64,000 bases of DNA from contig NZ_JBGVSA010000005.1 of NCBI RefSeq assembly GCF_041807905.1, forward strand, positions 124,001 to 188,000, in the 5' to 3' direction. The position numbers and the translations under genes are program-made. The notes under the pieces are model-generated. The model searched no databases. It had not been told where the DNA came from and saw nothing but the letters and a program-made list of their open reading frames with translations. This document shows, one piece after another, positions 34,047 to 43,230 of the stretch (its first letter is position 1; each line of letters starts with the position of its first letter). Source of the stretch: JBGVSA01 sp041807905 (GTDB lineage Bacteria > Pseudomonadota > Gammaproteobacteria > Burkholderiales > Rhodocyclaceae).

Positions 34047-34105
34047 GCTGGCTCCCTTTGCAGTCTGCGGCTGGCCGGTGGTCCGGCGGGAATTCTCCGG
34101 GGCGA

Positions 34106-35527
34106 CTATGCCTTTGCGATGCGGCTACGCGCGCGGACGATGGCCGCCGCGACCTGTTCAGGCGCGGTGCCGCCGATATGGTTGCGTGCCGCCAGCGAGC
34201 CTTCGACCGTCAGCACGCCGAACACGTCGTCGCCGACCAGTGCCGAAAAACCCTTCAGTTCGTCCAGCGACAGTTCGTGCAGATCGCAGCCGCGCGCTTC
34301 GGCGGCACGCACCGCCAATGCTACGGCTTCGTGCGCATCGCGGAAGGGCAGGCCGCGCTTGACCAGGTAATCGGCCAGGTCGGTCGCCGTGGCAAAACCC
34401 TGCGTGAGCGCGGCGCGCATGTTGTCCGCCTTGACGCGGATGCCGGTAATCATGTCGGCGTAGATGCGCAGCGTGTCGATGACGGTATCGGCCGCGTCGA
34501 ACAGAGGCTCTTTGTCTTCCTGGTTGTCTTTGTTGTAGGCCAGCGGCTGGCCCTTCATCAGCGTGAGCAGCGCCACCAGGTGGCCGTTGATCCGGCCTGT
34601 CTTGCCACGCACCAGTTCGGGCACGTCCGGGTTTTTCTTCTGCGGCATGATCGACGACCCGGTGCAGAAACGGTCGGCCAGATCAATGAAGCCGAAACGC
34701 GGGCTCATCCACAGGATCAGTTCTTCGGACATGCGCGACAGGTGGGTCATCAGCAGTGCGCAGGCGCTGGTGAATTCGATGGCGAAGTCACGATCGCTCA
34801 CTGCGTCGAGCGAGTTCTCGCACACTGCTTCGAAGCCCAGTTCGCGTGCCACGAATTCGCGATCGATCGGATAGCTGGTGCCGGCCAGTGCGGCAGCGCC
34901 CAGCGGCAGGCGGTTGACGCGGCGGCGGGCGTCGGCAAAGCGCTCGGCGTCGCGGACGGTCATCTCGAAATACGCCAGCAGGTGGTGACCGAAAGTCACC
35001 GGCTGCGCCACCTGCAGGTGGGTGAAGCCCGGCATGGCCGTGCGGGTGTGCTGCTCGGCCAGATTGAGCAGGTTGGTCTGAAAGTCGCCGATGAGGCTGA
35101 CGATCTGATCGATGGCATCGCGCAGCCACAGGCGGATGTCGGTCGCCACCTGGTCGTTGCGCGAGCGGCCCGTGTGCAGGCGCTTGCCGGCGTCGCCCAC
35201 CAGCGCGGTCAGACGGCGCTCGATGTTCAGGTGCACGTCTTCGTCGTCGAGATTCCATTGCAGCTCACCGCGACGGATCTCTTCGAGGATCTGCGCCATG
35301 CCGCGTTCGATGTCGGCCAGGTCCTGGGCGCCGATGATCTTCTGGCGGGCGAGCATGCGGGCGTGGGCCAGCGAGCCGCGGATGTCCTGCTCCGCCATGC
35401 GGTTGTCGAAGAACACCGAGGCCGTGTAGCGCTTGACCAGATCCGAGACGGGTTCGGAAAAGCGGCCGGACCAGGCCTTGGTGCTGCCGTTATTGTCGGT
35501 GGGCTGTTGGGCGGAAGAATCAACCAT
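34106..35527 (-). CDS. argH: Argininosuccinate lyase
   Basis: ArgH splits argininosuccinate into arginine and fumarate, the last step of arginine synthesis. The 473-residue protein has the family signature GSSIMPQKKNPDVPE with the catalytic Ser in that loop, plus WSGRFSEPVSDLVKRYTASVFFD at the N-terminus and TAMPGFTHLQVAQPV. The frame stays open far upstream (to 36298), but similarity starts with MVDSSAQQPTD at 35527. It is divergent from the histidine kinase gene with a 192-base shared promoter region. Confidence 0.95.
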   Translation of the reverse strand: MVDSSAQQPTDNNGSTKAWSGRFSEPVSDLVKRYTASVFFDNRMAEQDIRGSLAHARMLARQKIIGAQDLADIERGMAQILEEIRRGELQWNLDDEDVHLNIERRLTALVGDAGKRLHTGRSRNDQVATDIRLWLRDAIDQIVSLIGDFQTNLLNLAEQHTRTAMPGFTHLQVAQPVTFGHHLLAYFEMTVRDAERFADARRRVNRLPLGAAALAGTSYPIDREFVARELGFEAVCENSLDAVSDRDFAIEFTSACALLMTHLSRMSEELILWMSPRFGFIDLADRFCTGSSIMPQKKNPDVPELVRGKTGRINGHLVALLTLMKGQPLAYNKDNQEDKEPLFDAADTVIDTLRIYADMITGIRVKADNMRAALTQGFATATDLADYLVKRGLPFRDAHEAVALAVRAAEARGCDLHELSLDELKGFSALVGDDVFGVLTVEGSLAARNHIGGTAPEQVAAAIVRARSRIAKA

Positions 35528-35719
35528 AATGACGGGCCAAGAAAACGTAAATCCAATGAATGGGCGTGCGATGCGCAGCCAGCGTGCCGCACAATGACGC
35601 CGCCGTCGATGACGAGACTGAACGTCCGCTCGGCGGCGATCGTCGCGTGGCGCTGGGCTGGGTGGCTGGAGCATCTCGGGGCGGCCGCGCGCGCATTTCG
35701 ACCACATGGCGAGGAACAG

Positions 35720-36793
35720 GTGGACCGTATTCCAAACGACACGCTGAAAAATGAGCGCTCCGGCGCCGAGGCCGCAAGTATAGAGCAAACCCCGGCGCGG
35801 CCTCCGGATCGTCGCCGCTGCGCGCTGCCGGACTTCCGCAACCTGGGCTCGATCCTGCGTGTGATCATTGTCGTCAATGTGCTGGTGGCGCTGACTGTAC
35901 TGGTCCGGGTCGATCACTTCAGCACGCTCGGGCGCGAGGCGCTGGTGATGGCCGGGCGCATCGAACTGCCGCTGCTCGCTGGCGCCTTCCTGCTGTACTG
36001 GTGGGGCACGTGGCTGATCCGCCTGACCTGGCGCGAGCTCACCGTGATGATGGTGTGCCTGGCGCTCCTGCTGGCCTGCGTGGCCCAGTTCGCGCTGCCC
36101 TCGGCCGATACGGCCACCCATCTGCGGCGCCTGCTGTGGGCCGTGGGTGCGGCGCTGACGGTGGTGACGTATTTCCGCTGGCGCCAGATCGAGCAGATTC
36201 CGGCGCTGGACGAGGCGCGGATCGCCGCGCTCACGGCGCGCATCCGTCCGCACTTCTTCTTCAACAGCCTCAACGGTGTGCTCGGCGTCATCCGCCACGA
36301 CCCCAAACGCGCCGAACTGGCGCTTGAATCGCTGGCCGAACTGTTCCGCGAGCTCATGAAGGACAACCGCGATCTGGTCACGCTCTGCGACGAAATCGAG
36401 CTGTGCAATCGCTACCTCGAACTCGAACGTCTGCGCCTGGGCGACCGCCTGCAGGTCAAGTGGGAGCTGCGCCAGGCGCCGCTCAGCGCCAAAGTCCCGC
36501 CGCTGATGTTGCAGCCCTTGCTAGAAAACGCCGTTTACCACGGTATTGAGCCCAGTCCGGAACCGGGTACGATTCTCGTCCGCGTGGTGCGCAAGGGCAA
36601 CGCGCTGGAAATATTCATGAGCAACCCGGCCCATTCCCTGGGCCGACGCACTGCGGGCAACCGCATGGCCATGAACAATATCCGCGAGCGACTGGATCTG
36701 TTTTTCGACATGGAAGCTGCCCTCACGACGGAAGAGCGCGACGGGCAGTTCAGGGTACGTATTCGAATGCCTTTGAGGCAGGAGGTGAAGTGA
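35720..36793 (+). CDS. LytS/AlgZ-type membrane sensor histidine kinase
   Basis: 357 residues from a GTG at 35720, which has GAGGAAC in front. About four membrane helices (roughly residues 45-165) follow a LPDFRNLGSILR segment typical of this family. A His_kinase domain follows with the phospho-acceptor region ARIRPHFFFNSLNGVLGVI and a HATPase with LLENAVYHGIEP. It is probably the partner of the LytR-type regulator encoded next, whose start overlaps its stop (TGATG). Longer open frames (ATG at 35594, or to 34058) lack support. Neighbours argH and this pair recur in Burkholderiales. Confidence 0.88.
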   Translation: MDRIPNDTLKNERSGAEAASIEQTPARPPDRRRCALPDFRNLGSILRVIIVVNVLVALTVLVRVDHFSTLGREALVMAGRIELPLLAGAFLLYWWGTWLIRLTWRELTVMMVCLALLLACVAQFALPSADTATHLRRLLWAVGAALTVVTYFRWRQIEQIPALDEARIAALTARIRPHFFFNSLNGVLGVIRHDPKRAELALESLAELFRELMKDNRDLVTLCDEIELCNRYLELERLRLGDRLQVKWELRQAPLSAKVPPLMLQPLLENAVYHGIEPSPEPGTILVRVVRKGNALEIFMSNPAHSLGRRTAGNRMAMNNIRERLDLFFDMEAALTTEERDGQFRVRIRMPLRQEVK

Positions 36794-37557
36794 TGGAACA
36801 GACGGTGCCACTGAACGTAGTCATCGTGGATGACGAAGCGCCCGCGCGAGAGCGCCTGCGCGACCTGCTCAGCGACATCGCCGCCGAACAGCCGACGCGT
36901 CTGGTCGGCATGGCCGGCAACGGCATCGAGGCATTGCGCCTCATCGAAAACGCACGCGCCGACGTGTTGCTGGTCGACATCCGCATGCCGGCCATGGACG
37001 GCATTGAATTCGCACAGCACGCCTCGCGCCTTGAGCCGCATCCGCACATCATTTTCGTCACGGCTTACGACGAATACGCCGTGCAGGCTTTTGATCTGAA
37101 TGCGATCGATTACCTGCTCAAGCCGGTGCGCGCCGAACGCCTCTCGGCGGCGCTGGACAAGGTGCGTCGCGTCGCGCCCGTGACGCACGAGCAGATCGAT
37201 ACCTTTGCCGAACCGCGCCGTCACCTGACGTGCAGCGAGCGCGGCAAGATTCACCTGATTCCCATCAGCGACGTGGTGTACCTCAAGGCCGAACTCAAAT
37301 ACGTCACGGCCCGCACCGGCGAGCGTGAATACCTGCTCGAAGAATCGCTGGTCCAGCTCGAACAGGAATTCCCGGAGCGTTTCGTGCGCATCCACCGCAA
37401 CTGCCTCGTGGCGCGCAGCGCCGTGGTCGGCTTCGAGCGTTCGGTGGGCGAGGAGGGGGGCGAGGGCCACTGGTCCGTGCGCCTGAATCACGTGCCCGAG
37501 GCGCTGCCGATCAGTCGCCGTCAATGGGCTCACGTGCGTTCCGAACTGGGTGGCTGA
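36793..37557 (+). CDS. LytR/AlgR-type response regulator
   Basis: 254 residues. The receiver covers 8-125 (VDDEAPARERL, phospho-acceptor Asp in VLLVDIRMPAMDG, Lys in LLKPVRAE). A LytTR DNA-binding domain covers about 150-250 (GKIHLIPISDVVYLKAELKYVTA, FVRIHRNCLVARSAV). The ATG at 36793 is preceded by the near-perfect ribosome-binding site AGGAGGTGA, placed inside the end of the kinase gene, so translation is coupled. It probably controls envelope, alginate-like or twitching functions; the targets are unknown. Confidence 0.9.
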   Translation: MEQTVPLNVVIVDDEAPARERLRDLLSDIAAEQPTRLVGMAGNGIEALRLIENARADVLLVDIRMPAMDGIEFAQHASRLEPHPHIIFVTAYDEYAVQAFDLNAIDYLLKPVRAERLSAALDKVRRVAPVTHEQIDTFAEPRRHLTCSERGKIHLIPISDVVYLKAELKYVTARTGEREYLLEESLVQLEQEFPERFVRIHRNCLVARSAVVGFERSVGEEGGEGHWSVRLNHVPEALPISRRQWAHVRSELGG

Positions 37558-37560
37558 TCG

Positions 37561-37830
37561 ATGGCCGACCTTGCCGCGCTGCGCGAATCGCTCGATGCCT
37601 GGCGGCGCGACGCCGTCGCTAGCGATGCATTCGTGCGGCGCTGGCAAAACGAAGCCGGCGCGCTCTGCGAATCCCTGCCGCCGGCTTTTCGACAGGTGCT
37701 CGACGACGTGCTGATGCGCATCGAATCGAGCCGCTTGTTCACTGCGGATTCGTGTTCATTCAGCCGCGCCCCGCTGGCCGACGCGCTGCAAACCTGGCTC
37801 GACAAAGCCGCGCAGCGTCTTGCCGGCTGA
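37561..37830 (+). CDS. Small hypothetical protein
   Basis: 89 residues, no family recognised. It is largely helical and amphipathic with many Ala, Leu and Arg, two cysteines and no signal peptide or membrane segment. It begins 3 bases after the LytR-type regulator stop, so it is probably in the same operon. The codon pattern fits its neighbours. Function unknown. Confidence 0.6.
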   Translation: MADLAALRESLDAWRRDAVASDAFVRRWQNEAGALCESLPPAFRQVLDDVLMRIESSRLFTADSCSFSRAPLADALQTWLDKAAQRLAG

Positions 37831-37945
37831 GATTTCATCCCCTTGTATTTGCCGCACTGCGGCTTGAAGTCCGACCGCGCTCGCCTTAACGTCTGCGACC
37901 GATAACATTCGGCCGCCAAGACGGCCCTGGCAGAGGAGACCTGGC

Positions 37946-40084
37946 ATGTCGCATGTGGCTTTGCAGGGCGGTTTGCGGCAGATCGGCCGTGCCGGACGTC
38001 GGCTGGCGGCGATCTGCGCGTTGGGCGCCTCCGCCTGGAGTATTGCCGCGCCCTGGAGCGTCCAGGTCGCCAATCCCAATCTCTTCGTCGTCAAACCCTT
38101 GCCTCAGCCCGGCGCGCTCATCGCGGTCGGGACCGACGGCGTCATCCTCCATTCGTCCGATGCCGGCCAGCGCTGGCGCCAGGCCGACACCGGCACGGCG
38201 CGCCCGCTGAGCGCGGCGATCGCCTGGAACAACGGCAAATCGCTGGCGGTCGTCGGGCAGAAAGGCACGGTGCTGCGTTCCGACGATGGCGGCAAACGCT
38301 GGACGAGCGGCGTCATTGGCGACGGCAAGCGCGACCTCAAGGCCATCGCGCGCGACGATGCGCGCGGCGTGCTGGTGGTTGCCGGAATGAACGGCATGCT
38401 GGCGCGCTCGGCCGACGGTGGTCGCACGTGGCGCGTGCTCGACGTCGGTACGCCGGCCTCTTTCCAGACCCTGTTGTTCGATGCGCGTCGGCGGACCTTC
38501 GTCGCGCTCGGCGACAAAGGCGCGGTGGTCCGCAGCGCTGACGGCGGGCAGCGCTGGGACAGCTTCTCCCTCGACGGTGCGCCCACCATGATGGGGGCCC
38601 TGATCGAGCCGGCGAGCGGGGCGATCGTCGTACCCTGCCTGGAAGGCGTGGTGCTGCGTTCGAGCGACGGCGGCGGCGACTGGAACGTGGTCTGGGCGCC
38701 GACCGGAAACGCGCAGTTCCTGTCTTCGATTGCCCGTGACGAACACAGCGGCGCGCTCGTCGTGGTGGGGCAGGACGGCATCGTGCTGCGCTCGACCGAT
38801 GGTGGCGCGCACTGGCAGCGCGCCAAGGCGCCGACGCGTTTCTATCTGACCCGCGTGTCCGCAGTCGGAGGAACCCTGATCGCTGCCGGCGAAAACGGCA
38901 CGCTGGTCCGATCCGGCGACGGCGGCGTGAGCTGGAGCAGCGTCATCGACCCGGTCGAAGGCCAGATGGAAGACGTTGCCAGCGCTGGCGGCGGCAACTG
39001 GCTGGCGGTCGGCGACGGCGGGCGAATGCTGCGCTCGGCCGACGACGGCCGTACCTGGCAATGGCTGCGGCATCCTGTGCGCAGCTATCTCCATGCGATC
39101 GAACGCGATCCAGTCAGCGGGCGCCTGATCGGCGTCGGCGCGAGCATGACGGTCGTGGTATCGGAGGACGATGGCGTTTCGTGGCAGGGCGTCGGCGACC
39201 TGCCGGCGCTCGACAACGCCTATCTCTTTGCACTGGCGGTCGACCCGCGCGGCAATTCGATGGTGGCCGTCGGTGGCAATGGTGCCATCCTGCAATCGAC
39301 CGACGGCGGCCGTCATTGGGTGAGCCGCGGCCTGTTCCGCGAGGACAATTTCAACGATGTGATCTTCGACTCCGCGCGCCGCCAGTTTGTGGCAGTGGCA
39401 GCACAGGGGCGCGTTGCAGTGTCGAAGGACGGCGGCGAAACCTGGGTGCGCCAGCAGACCCGCACGACTGCCGACCTCTACGCCGTGACGGTCGATCCGC
39501 GCAGCGGCGCCTATTTTGCCGCAGGCAAGGCGGGCGCCATCGTGCGCTCGGCCGACGCGGGCGTTACGTGGTCGGTGCTGCCTCCGCTGCTCAAGACCGA
39601 CCTGCAATTCGTGCAGGCCGATCCGGCCAGCGGCGCACTCGTTGCGGTAGGAGACGAAGGCCCGATCCTGCGTTCGACCGATGGAGGCATCAGTTGGCGC
39701 ATCACGGATCGCACCAACACCACCGGCCTGCGCCGGGTCGCCATCGACGCCAGGAGCGGGGCGATGATCGCCGTGGGCCGCAATGGGGCCATCCTGCGCT
39801 CGCAGGACGGCGGCGCCAGTTGGAAGTCGATACCGAGCGGCACCACGCAGCACCTGCGCTCCGTGGTCGCCGATGCGCGCCGCGGCGCGCTGTATGCGGT
39901 CGGTCTCGGCGGCACGGTATTGACGTCCGGAGACGGTGGCCAGAAATGGCGCCCCGTACCGAGCAGCACCGAAACCCGCCTCAAGACCGTCGCGCTTGCC
40001 CGCGACGGCAAATCCATGGTGACGGTTGGCGATCGGTTGGTGCGCATCCGGATGGACGCTCAAGCACCCGTAGCGGCCAGGTAG
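37946..40084 (+). CDS. Large exported beta-propeller protein with 15 Asp-box (BNR/YCF48-like) repeats
   Basis: 712 residues. A basic N-terminus (GRAGRRLAAICALGASAWSIAA) suggests a signal peptide with cleavage near residue 35. The rest is about 15 tandem blades each carrying S-x-D-x-G-x-x-W, such as RSDDGGKRW, RSADGGRTW and QSTDGGRHW, spaced about 43 residues. That would fill two seven-bladed propellers. Similar proteins are annotated as YCF48/photosystem II assembly-like or glycosyl-hydrolase-like in non-photosynthetic bacteria and often lie near transporters. No sialidase catalytic residues can be claimed. The ribosome-binding site is GAGGAGA. Confidence 0.82.
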   Translation: MSHVALQGGLRQIGRAGRRLAAICALGASAWSIAAPWSVQVANPNLFVVKPLPQPGALIAVGTDGVILHSSDAGQRWRQADTGTARPLSAAIAWNNGKSLAVVGQKGTVLRSDDGGKRWTSGVIGDGKRDLKAIARDDARGVLVVAGMNGMLARSADGGRTWRVLDVGTPASFQTLLFDARRRTFVALGDKGAVVRSADGGQRWDSFSLDGAPTMMGALIEPASGAIVVPCLEGVVLRSSDGGGDWNVVWAPTGNAQFLSSIARDEHSGALVVVGQDGIVLRSTDGGAHWQRAKAPTRFYLTRVSAVGGTLIAAGENGTLVRSGDGGVSWSSVIDPVEGQMEDVASAGGGNWLAVGDGGRMLRSADDGRTWQWLRHPVRSYLHAIERDPVSGRLIGVGASMTVVVSEDDGVSWQGVGDLPALDNAYLFALAVDPRGNSMVAVGGNGAILQSTDGGRHWVSRGLFREDNFNDVIFDSARRQFVAVAAQGRVAVSKDGGETWVRQQTRTTADLYAVTVDPRSGAYFAAGKAGAIVRSADAGVTWSVLPPLLKTDLQFVQADPASGALVAVGDEGPILRSTDGGISWRITDRTNTTGLRRVAIDARSGAMIAVGRNGAILRSQDGGASWKSIPSGTTQHLRSVVADARRGALYAVGLGGTVLTSGDGGQKWRPVPSSTETRLKTVALARDGKSMVTVGDRLVRIRMDAQAPVAAR

Positions 40085-40149
40085 GGGTGTTTGGAGGGTG
40101 TCCGTGGGATGGGCGACAATGAGGCCCATCTTTTCGACGGGATTCGCGC

Positions 40150-40737
40150 ATGTCGCGTAGAAGCATTCTGGCGGCCGGCCTGGCCGTGATCGCCCTGGCG
40201 CTGGTCGGCTGCAAGGACGGCGCCCCGCAGTTCAACAGCACGGACATCACCGGCGCAGAGTACGGCAAGGCGCTTCGCCTGACCGATCAGGATGGCAAGG
40301 TCCGCACGATGGACGACTTCAAGGGCAAGGTCGTGGCGGTCTTTTTTGGCTACACGATGTGCCCGGACGTGTGCCCGACGACGCTGGCCATGCTCGTCGG
40401 CGTCAAGAAAAAGCTCGGCGGCGATGCCGACCGCGTGCAGGTAGTGTTTGTCACGGTAGACCCTGAACGCGATACGCCCGAGCAGATCGGTAACTACGCG
40501 CGCGCGTTCGATTCCACCAATATCGCGCTGCGCGGCACGCTGGAAGAAACGATGGCGGTGGCCAAGGCGTTCAATGTTTTCTACCAGAAAAACGGGGCCG
40601 GCCCGAATTACACGATGGACCACACGGCGGGCATTTATGTGTTCGATCCCAAGGGCCGGGCTCGCCTGTTCGTCCGCAATGGCGAAACGCCGGAGCGCCT
40701 CACGCATGACATCCAGCTCTTGCTGAACGGGAGCTGA
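40150..40737 (+). CDS. SCO1/SenC-family copper chaperone lipoprotein
   Basis: 195 residues. A lipoprotein signal puts the lipidated cysteine at Cys21 (ALALVGC). The thioredoxin-like domain has the copper ligands Cys71 and Cys75 (CPDVCPTT) and the distal His in YTMDHTAG. SCO proteins deliver copper to the CuA centre of cytochrome c oxidase, or act in redox defence. No oxidase gene is in the window. A clear terminator follows. Confidence 0.92.
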   Translation: MSRRSILAAGLAVIALALVGCKDGAPQFNSTDITGAEYGKALRLTDQDGKVRTMDDFKGKVVAVFFGYTMCPDVCPTTLAMLVGVKKKLGGDADRVQVVFVTVDPERDTPEQIGNYARAFDSTNIALRGTLEETMAVAKAFNVFYQKNGAGPNYTMDHTAGIYVFDPKGRARLFVRNGETPERLTHDIQLLLNGS

Positions 40738-40759
40738 TGTCGTCATGCCCGAATTTCAG

Positions 40760-40784
40760 AGGCCGCTTCAGCGGCCTTTCTTTT
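40760..40784 (+). terminator. Intrinsic terminator after the SCO gene
   Basis: AGGCCGC pairs with GCGGCCT across a TTCA loop, followed by TTTCTTTT. It ends the transcript about 25 bases after the SCO stop. Confidence 0.85.
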
Positions 40785-40794
40785 GCGCGAGAAG

Positions 40795-41400
40795 CTAGCC
40801 CGCAAGCGTTCTGATGAACTGTTGCCCTGACGTCGAAAACAACCATGCGAAGGCGCCGCAATTGAGGAACACGGTCATCCAGAACATCGACTGGAATGAG
40901 GTCTTGGCGGATTTGTGCCGCAGCAGGCGCTGAGCGGCTAGTGCGCCCGGCCAGCCGCCCACCAGCGCGAGAATGTGCAGCGTGCTCTCCTTCGTTCGCC
41001 ATTTACCGCGCAGTGCCGCCGATTTGTCGTGCGCATATGCGATGAACGCCACGGCGCTGGCCGTGAGGTAGACCAGCGCCACCAGCACAGGTAGTCGTCC
41101 GCTGATTACGCCGAAAGCCAGCGCCGACACGAACCCGAGTGCAAAAACAATCGGAACCTTGCTCGCGCCGGGCGCGGCCGAAAAGGCGTTATCGCCCGCG
41201 AAGGACACCGCGCGCGCTTGCCTCCGACCGTCCCCGTCGGTAATGCATTCGTACGTGACAAGCTCTCCGCCGACAGGGCGGCGCAGAGGGTTCCTGAATG
41301 CGCTGATGTGAACGAAGACGCGTCGGCTACCGTCGCTTGGTGCGATGACGCCGAAGCCCTTATCGTCCTGCCATTCGGTCAGACGTCCCTGGTAGCGCAT
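40795..41400 (-). CDS. Cold-shock domain fused to DUF1294 membrane domain
   Basis: 201 residues. The N-terminal cold-shock domain (1-65) has RNP1-like KGFGVIAP and RNP2-like RVFVHISAF, which bind single-stranded nucleic acid. A DUF1294 domain with about four membrane helices follows (from about 85), including YAHDKSAALRGKWRTKESTLHILALVGGWPGALAAQ. The frame is open to 41901, but the cold-shock domain starts at MRYQGRLTEW (41400). It lies 41 bases after the EamA gene. This architecture is known but its function is not. Confidence 0.88.
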   Translation of the reverse strand: MRYQGRLTEWQDDKGFGVIAPSDGSRRVFVHISAFRNPLRRPVGGELVTYECITDGDGRRQARAVSFAGDNAFSAAPGASKVPIVFALGFVSALAFGVISGRLPVLVALVYLTASAVAFIAYAHDKSAALRGKWRTKESTLHILALVGGWPGALAAQRLLRHKSAKTSFQSMFWMTVFLNCGAFAWLFSTSGQQFIRTLAG

Positions 41401-41441
41401 GACTCGGTCGGATGTTCCGCAATGGCCTGCATGCTGGCCGA

Positions 41442-41870
41442 TCAGCGCTTGAATCCCAACACCAGCACGCCAGCGCCGACTAGCAGAATGCCGAACCATT
41501 CGCGCGGCGCCGGCCGTTCGCCCAGAAAGATCACCGCGAAAACGGCCACGAGCAGCACGCTGAGCTTGTCGACCGGTGCGACCTTGGAAGCATCGCCGAT
41601 CTTGAGGGCGCGGAAGTAACACACCCACGACGCGCCCGTGGCGAGCCCCGAGAGGATCAGGAATGTCCATGTCTTGGCAGGCAATTGGAGCGGATTGCTC
41701 CATTTGCCGGTGGCATACACAAAGATCGACAGCACGATGATGATGACCGCCGTACGGATCAGCGTGGCGAGGTCCGAATCGACGCCTGCCAGGCCGATCT
41801 TGGCGAAGATGGCGGTGAGCGCGGCGAAGGCCGCCGACATCAGTGCCCAATGGAACCATGAACTGCTCAT
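41442..41870 (-). CDS. EamA-family small transporter (single EamA domain)
   Basis: 142 residues with about five hydrophobic helices forming one EamA half-repeat (AALTAIFAKIGLAGVDSDLATLIRT, then VAPVDKLSVLLVAVFAVIFLGERPAPREW). Single-domain members dimerise and are related to EmrE-like and DMT exporters. The substrate is unknown. It probably shares a transcript with the cold-shock/DUF1294 gene. Confidence 0.85.
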   Translation of the reverse strand: MSSSWFHWALMSAAFAALTAIFAKIGLAGVDSDLATLIRTAVIIIVLSIFVYATGKWSNPLQLPAKTWTFLILSGLATGASWVCYFRALKIGDASKVAPVDKLSVLLVAVFAVIFLGERPAPREWFGILLVGAGVLVLGFKR

Positions 41871-41937
41871 GCGTCCTCCGCAATGTCAGGGAAGATGCCA
41901 ATGATAGTCCGTGCGTAACACCTGCCAGCGCGTCGAC

Positions 41938-41968
41938 AAAAAAAGGCCGGCAATCATGTGCCGGCCTT
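41938..41968 (-). terminator. Intrinsic terminator after rpoH
   Basis: AAGGCCGGCA and TGCCGGCCTT form a perfect 10-base stem with an ATCATG loop. On the minus strand it is followed by seven T. It lies 20 bases beyond the rpoH stop. Confidence 0.9.
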
Positions 41969-41988
41969 GCTCGGGTGCGCTGTGCCGC

Positions 41989-42849
<861 letters not shown>

Positions 42850-42897
42850 GGCACCTCCTAAACATCGAACCGGCTCTGTCGCCGGTCGGAGTGCATT

Positions 42898-42924
42898 TTA
42901 GCACTCGTAGTGTATGAGTGCTAA
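42898..42924. promoter_or_regulatory. CIRCE element (HrcA operator) upstream of rpoH
   Basis: TTAGCACTC and GAGTGCTAA separated by nine bases (GTAGTGTAT): a perfect match to the CIRCE consensus. It is 49 bases upstream of the rpoH start. On the rpoH strand, TAAAAT directly overlaps its end and may be the -10 element, so bound HrcA would block transcription. HrcA itself is not encoded in the window. Confidence 0.92.
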
Positions 42925-43187
42925 CAACGGGAAAAGGTTCCCGCAAGGTGAGGGTTTGGTCATTTCGGGACTTGCCTCGGCGATGTGCCAGCACGCGACG
43001 TGCCATCAGACCCGAGTTCAGGGCCGCGGTCCACTTATCGTTTGTATACAGATAATTAATCGATATCCAACTCCCGGCACGGGGCACGATAACGTCACAC
43101 GGGCGTAACCTTGCGCCCCTAAAGTGCGCACATCCCCAGGGATGACTCCGGCAGGGCTGAGTCCGACAGGCCTTGCACCAATTCCCC

Positions 43188-43210
43188 AACGCCGGCTCGA
43201 CGCCGGCGTT
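43188..43210. terminator. GC hairpin after the DUF2252 gene, weak terminator
   Basis: AACGCCGG and CCGGCGTT form a perfect 8-base stem with a 7-base loop, 21 bases beyond the DUF2252 stop. The following T-run is poor on the minus strand, so termination efficiency is uncertain. Confidence 0.5.
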
Positions 43211-43230
43211 TCTGTCTGCGGCGCTCGTCC

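Larger units (their letters stand above)
42850..43230. other. Intergenic region upstream of rpoH
   Basis: A 381-base gap. It contains the rpoH leader with an ACCGG/CCGGT dyad near 42870, the CIRCE element, an AT-richer stretch at 43035-43075 that may hold further rpoH promoter elements, and a GC hairpin at 43188-43210. No gene is supported. Confidence 0.5.

Noticed and set aside
34058..35719. Extension of the LytS-type kinase to 911 residues
   Set aside because: It runs antisense through argH; similarity and a ribosome-binding site put the start at GTG 35720.
35528..36298. Extension of argH to 730 residues
   Set aside because: It is antisense to the histidine kinase gene; ArgH proteins have about 470 residues, beginning at 35527.
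38120..39990. Possible tandem DNA repeat or recombination hotspot
   Set aside because: The periodicity is explained by the Asp-box blades at protein level; the DNA copies are diverged.
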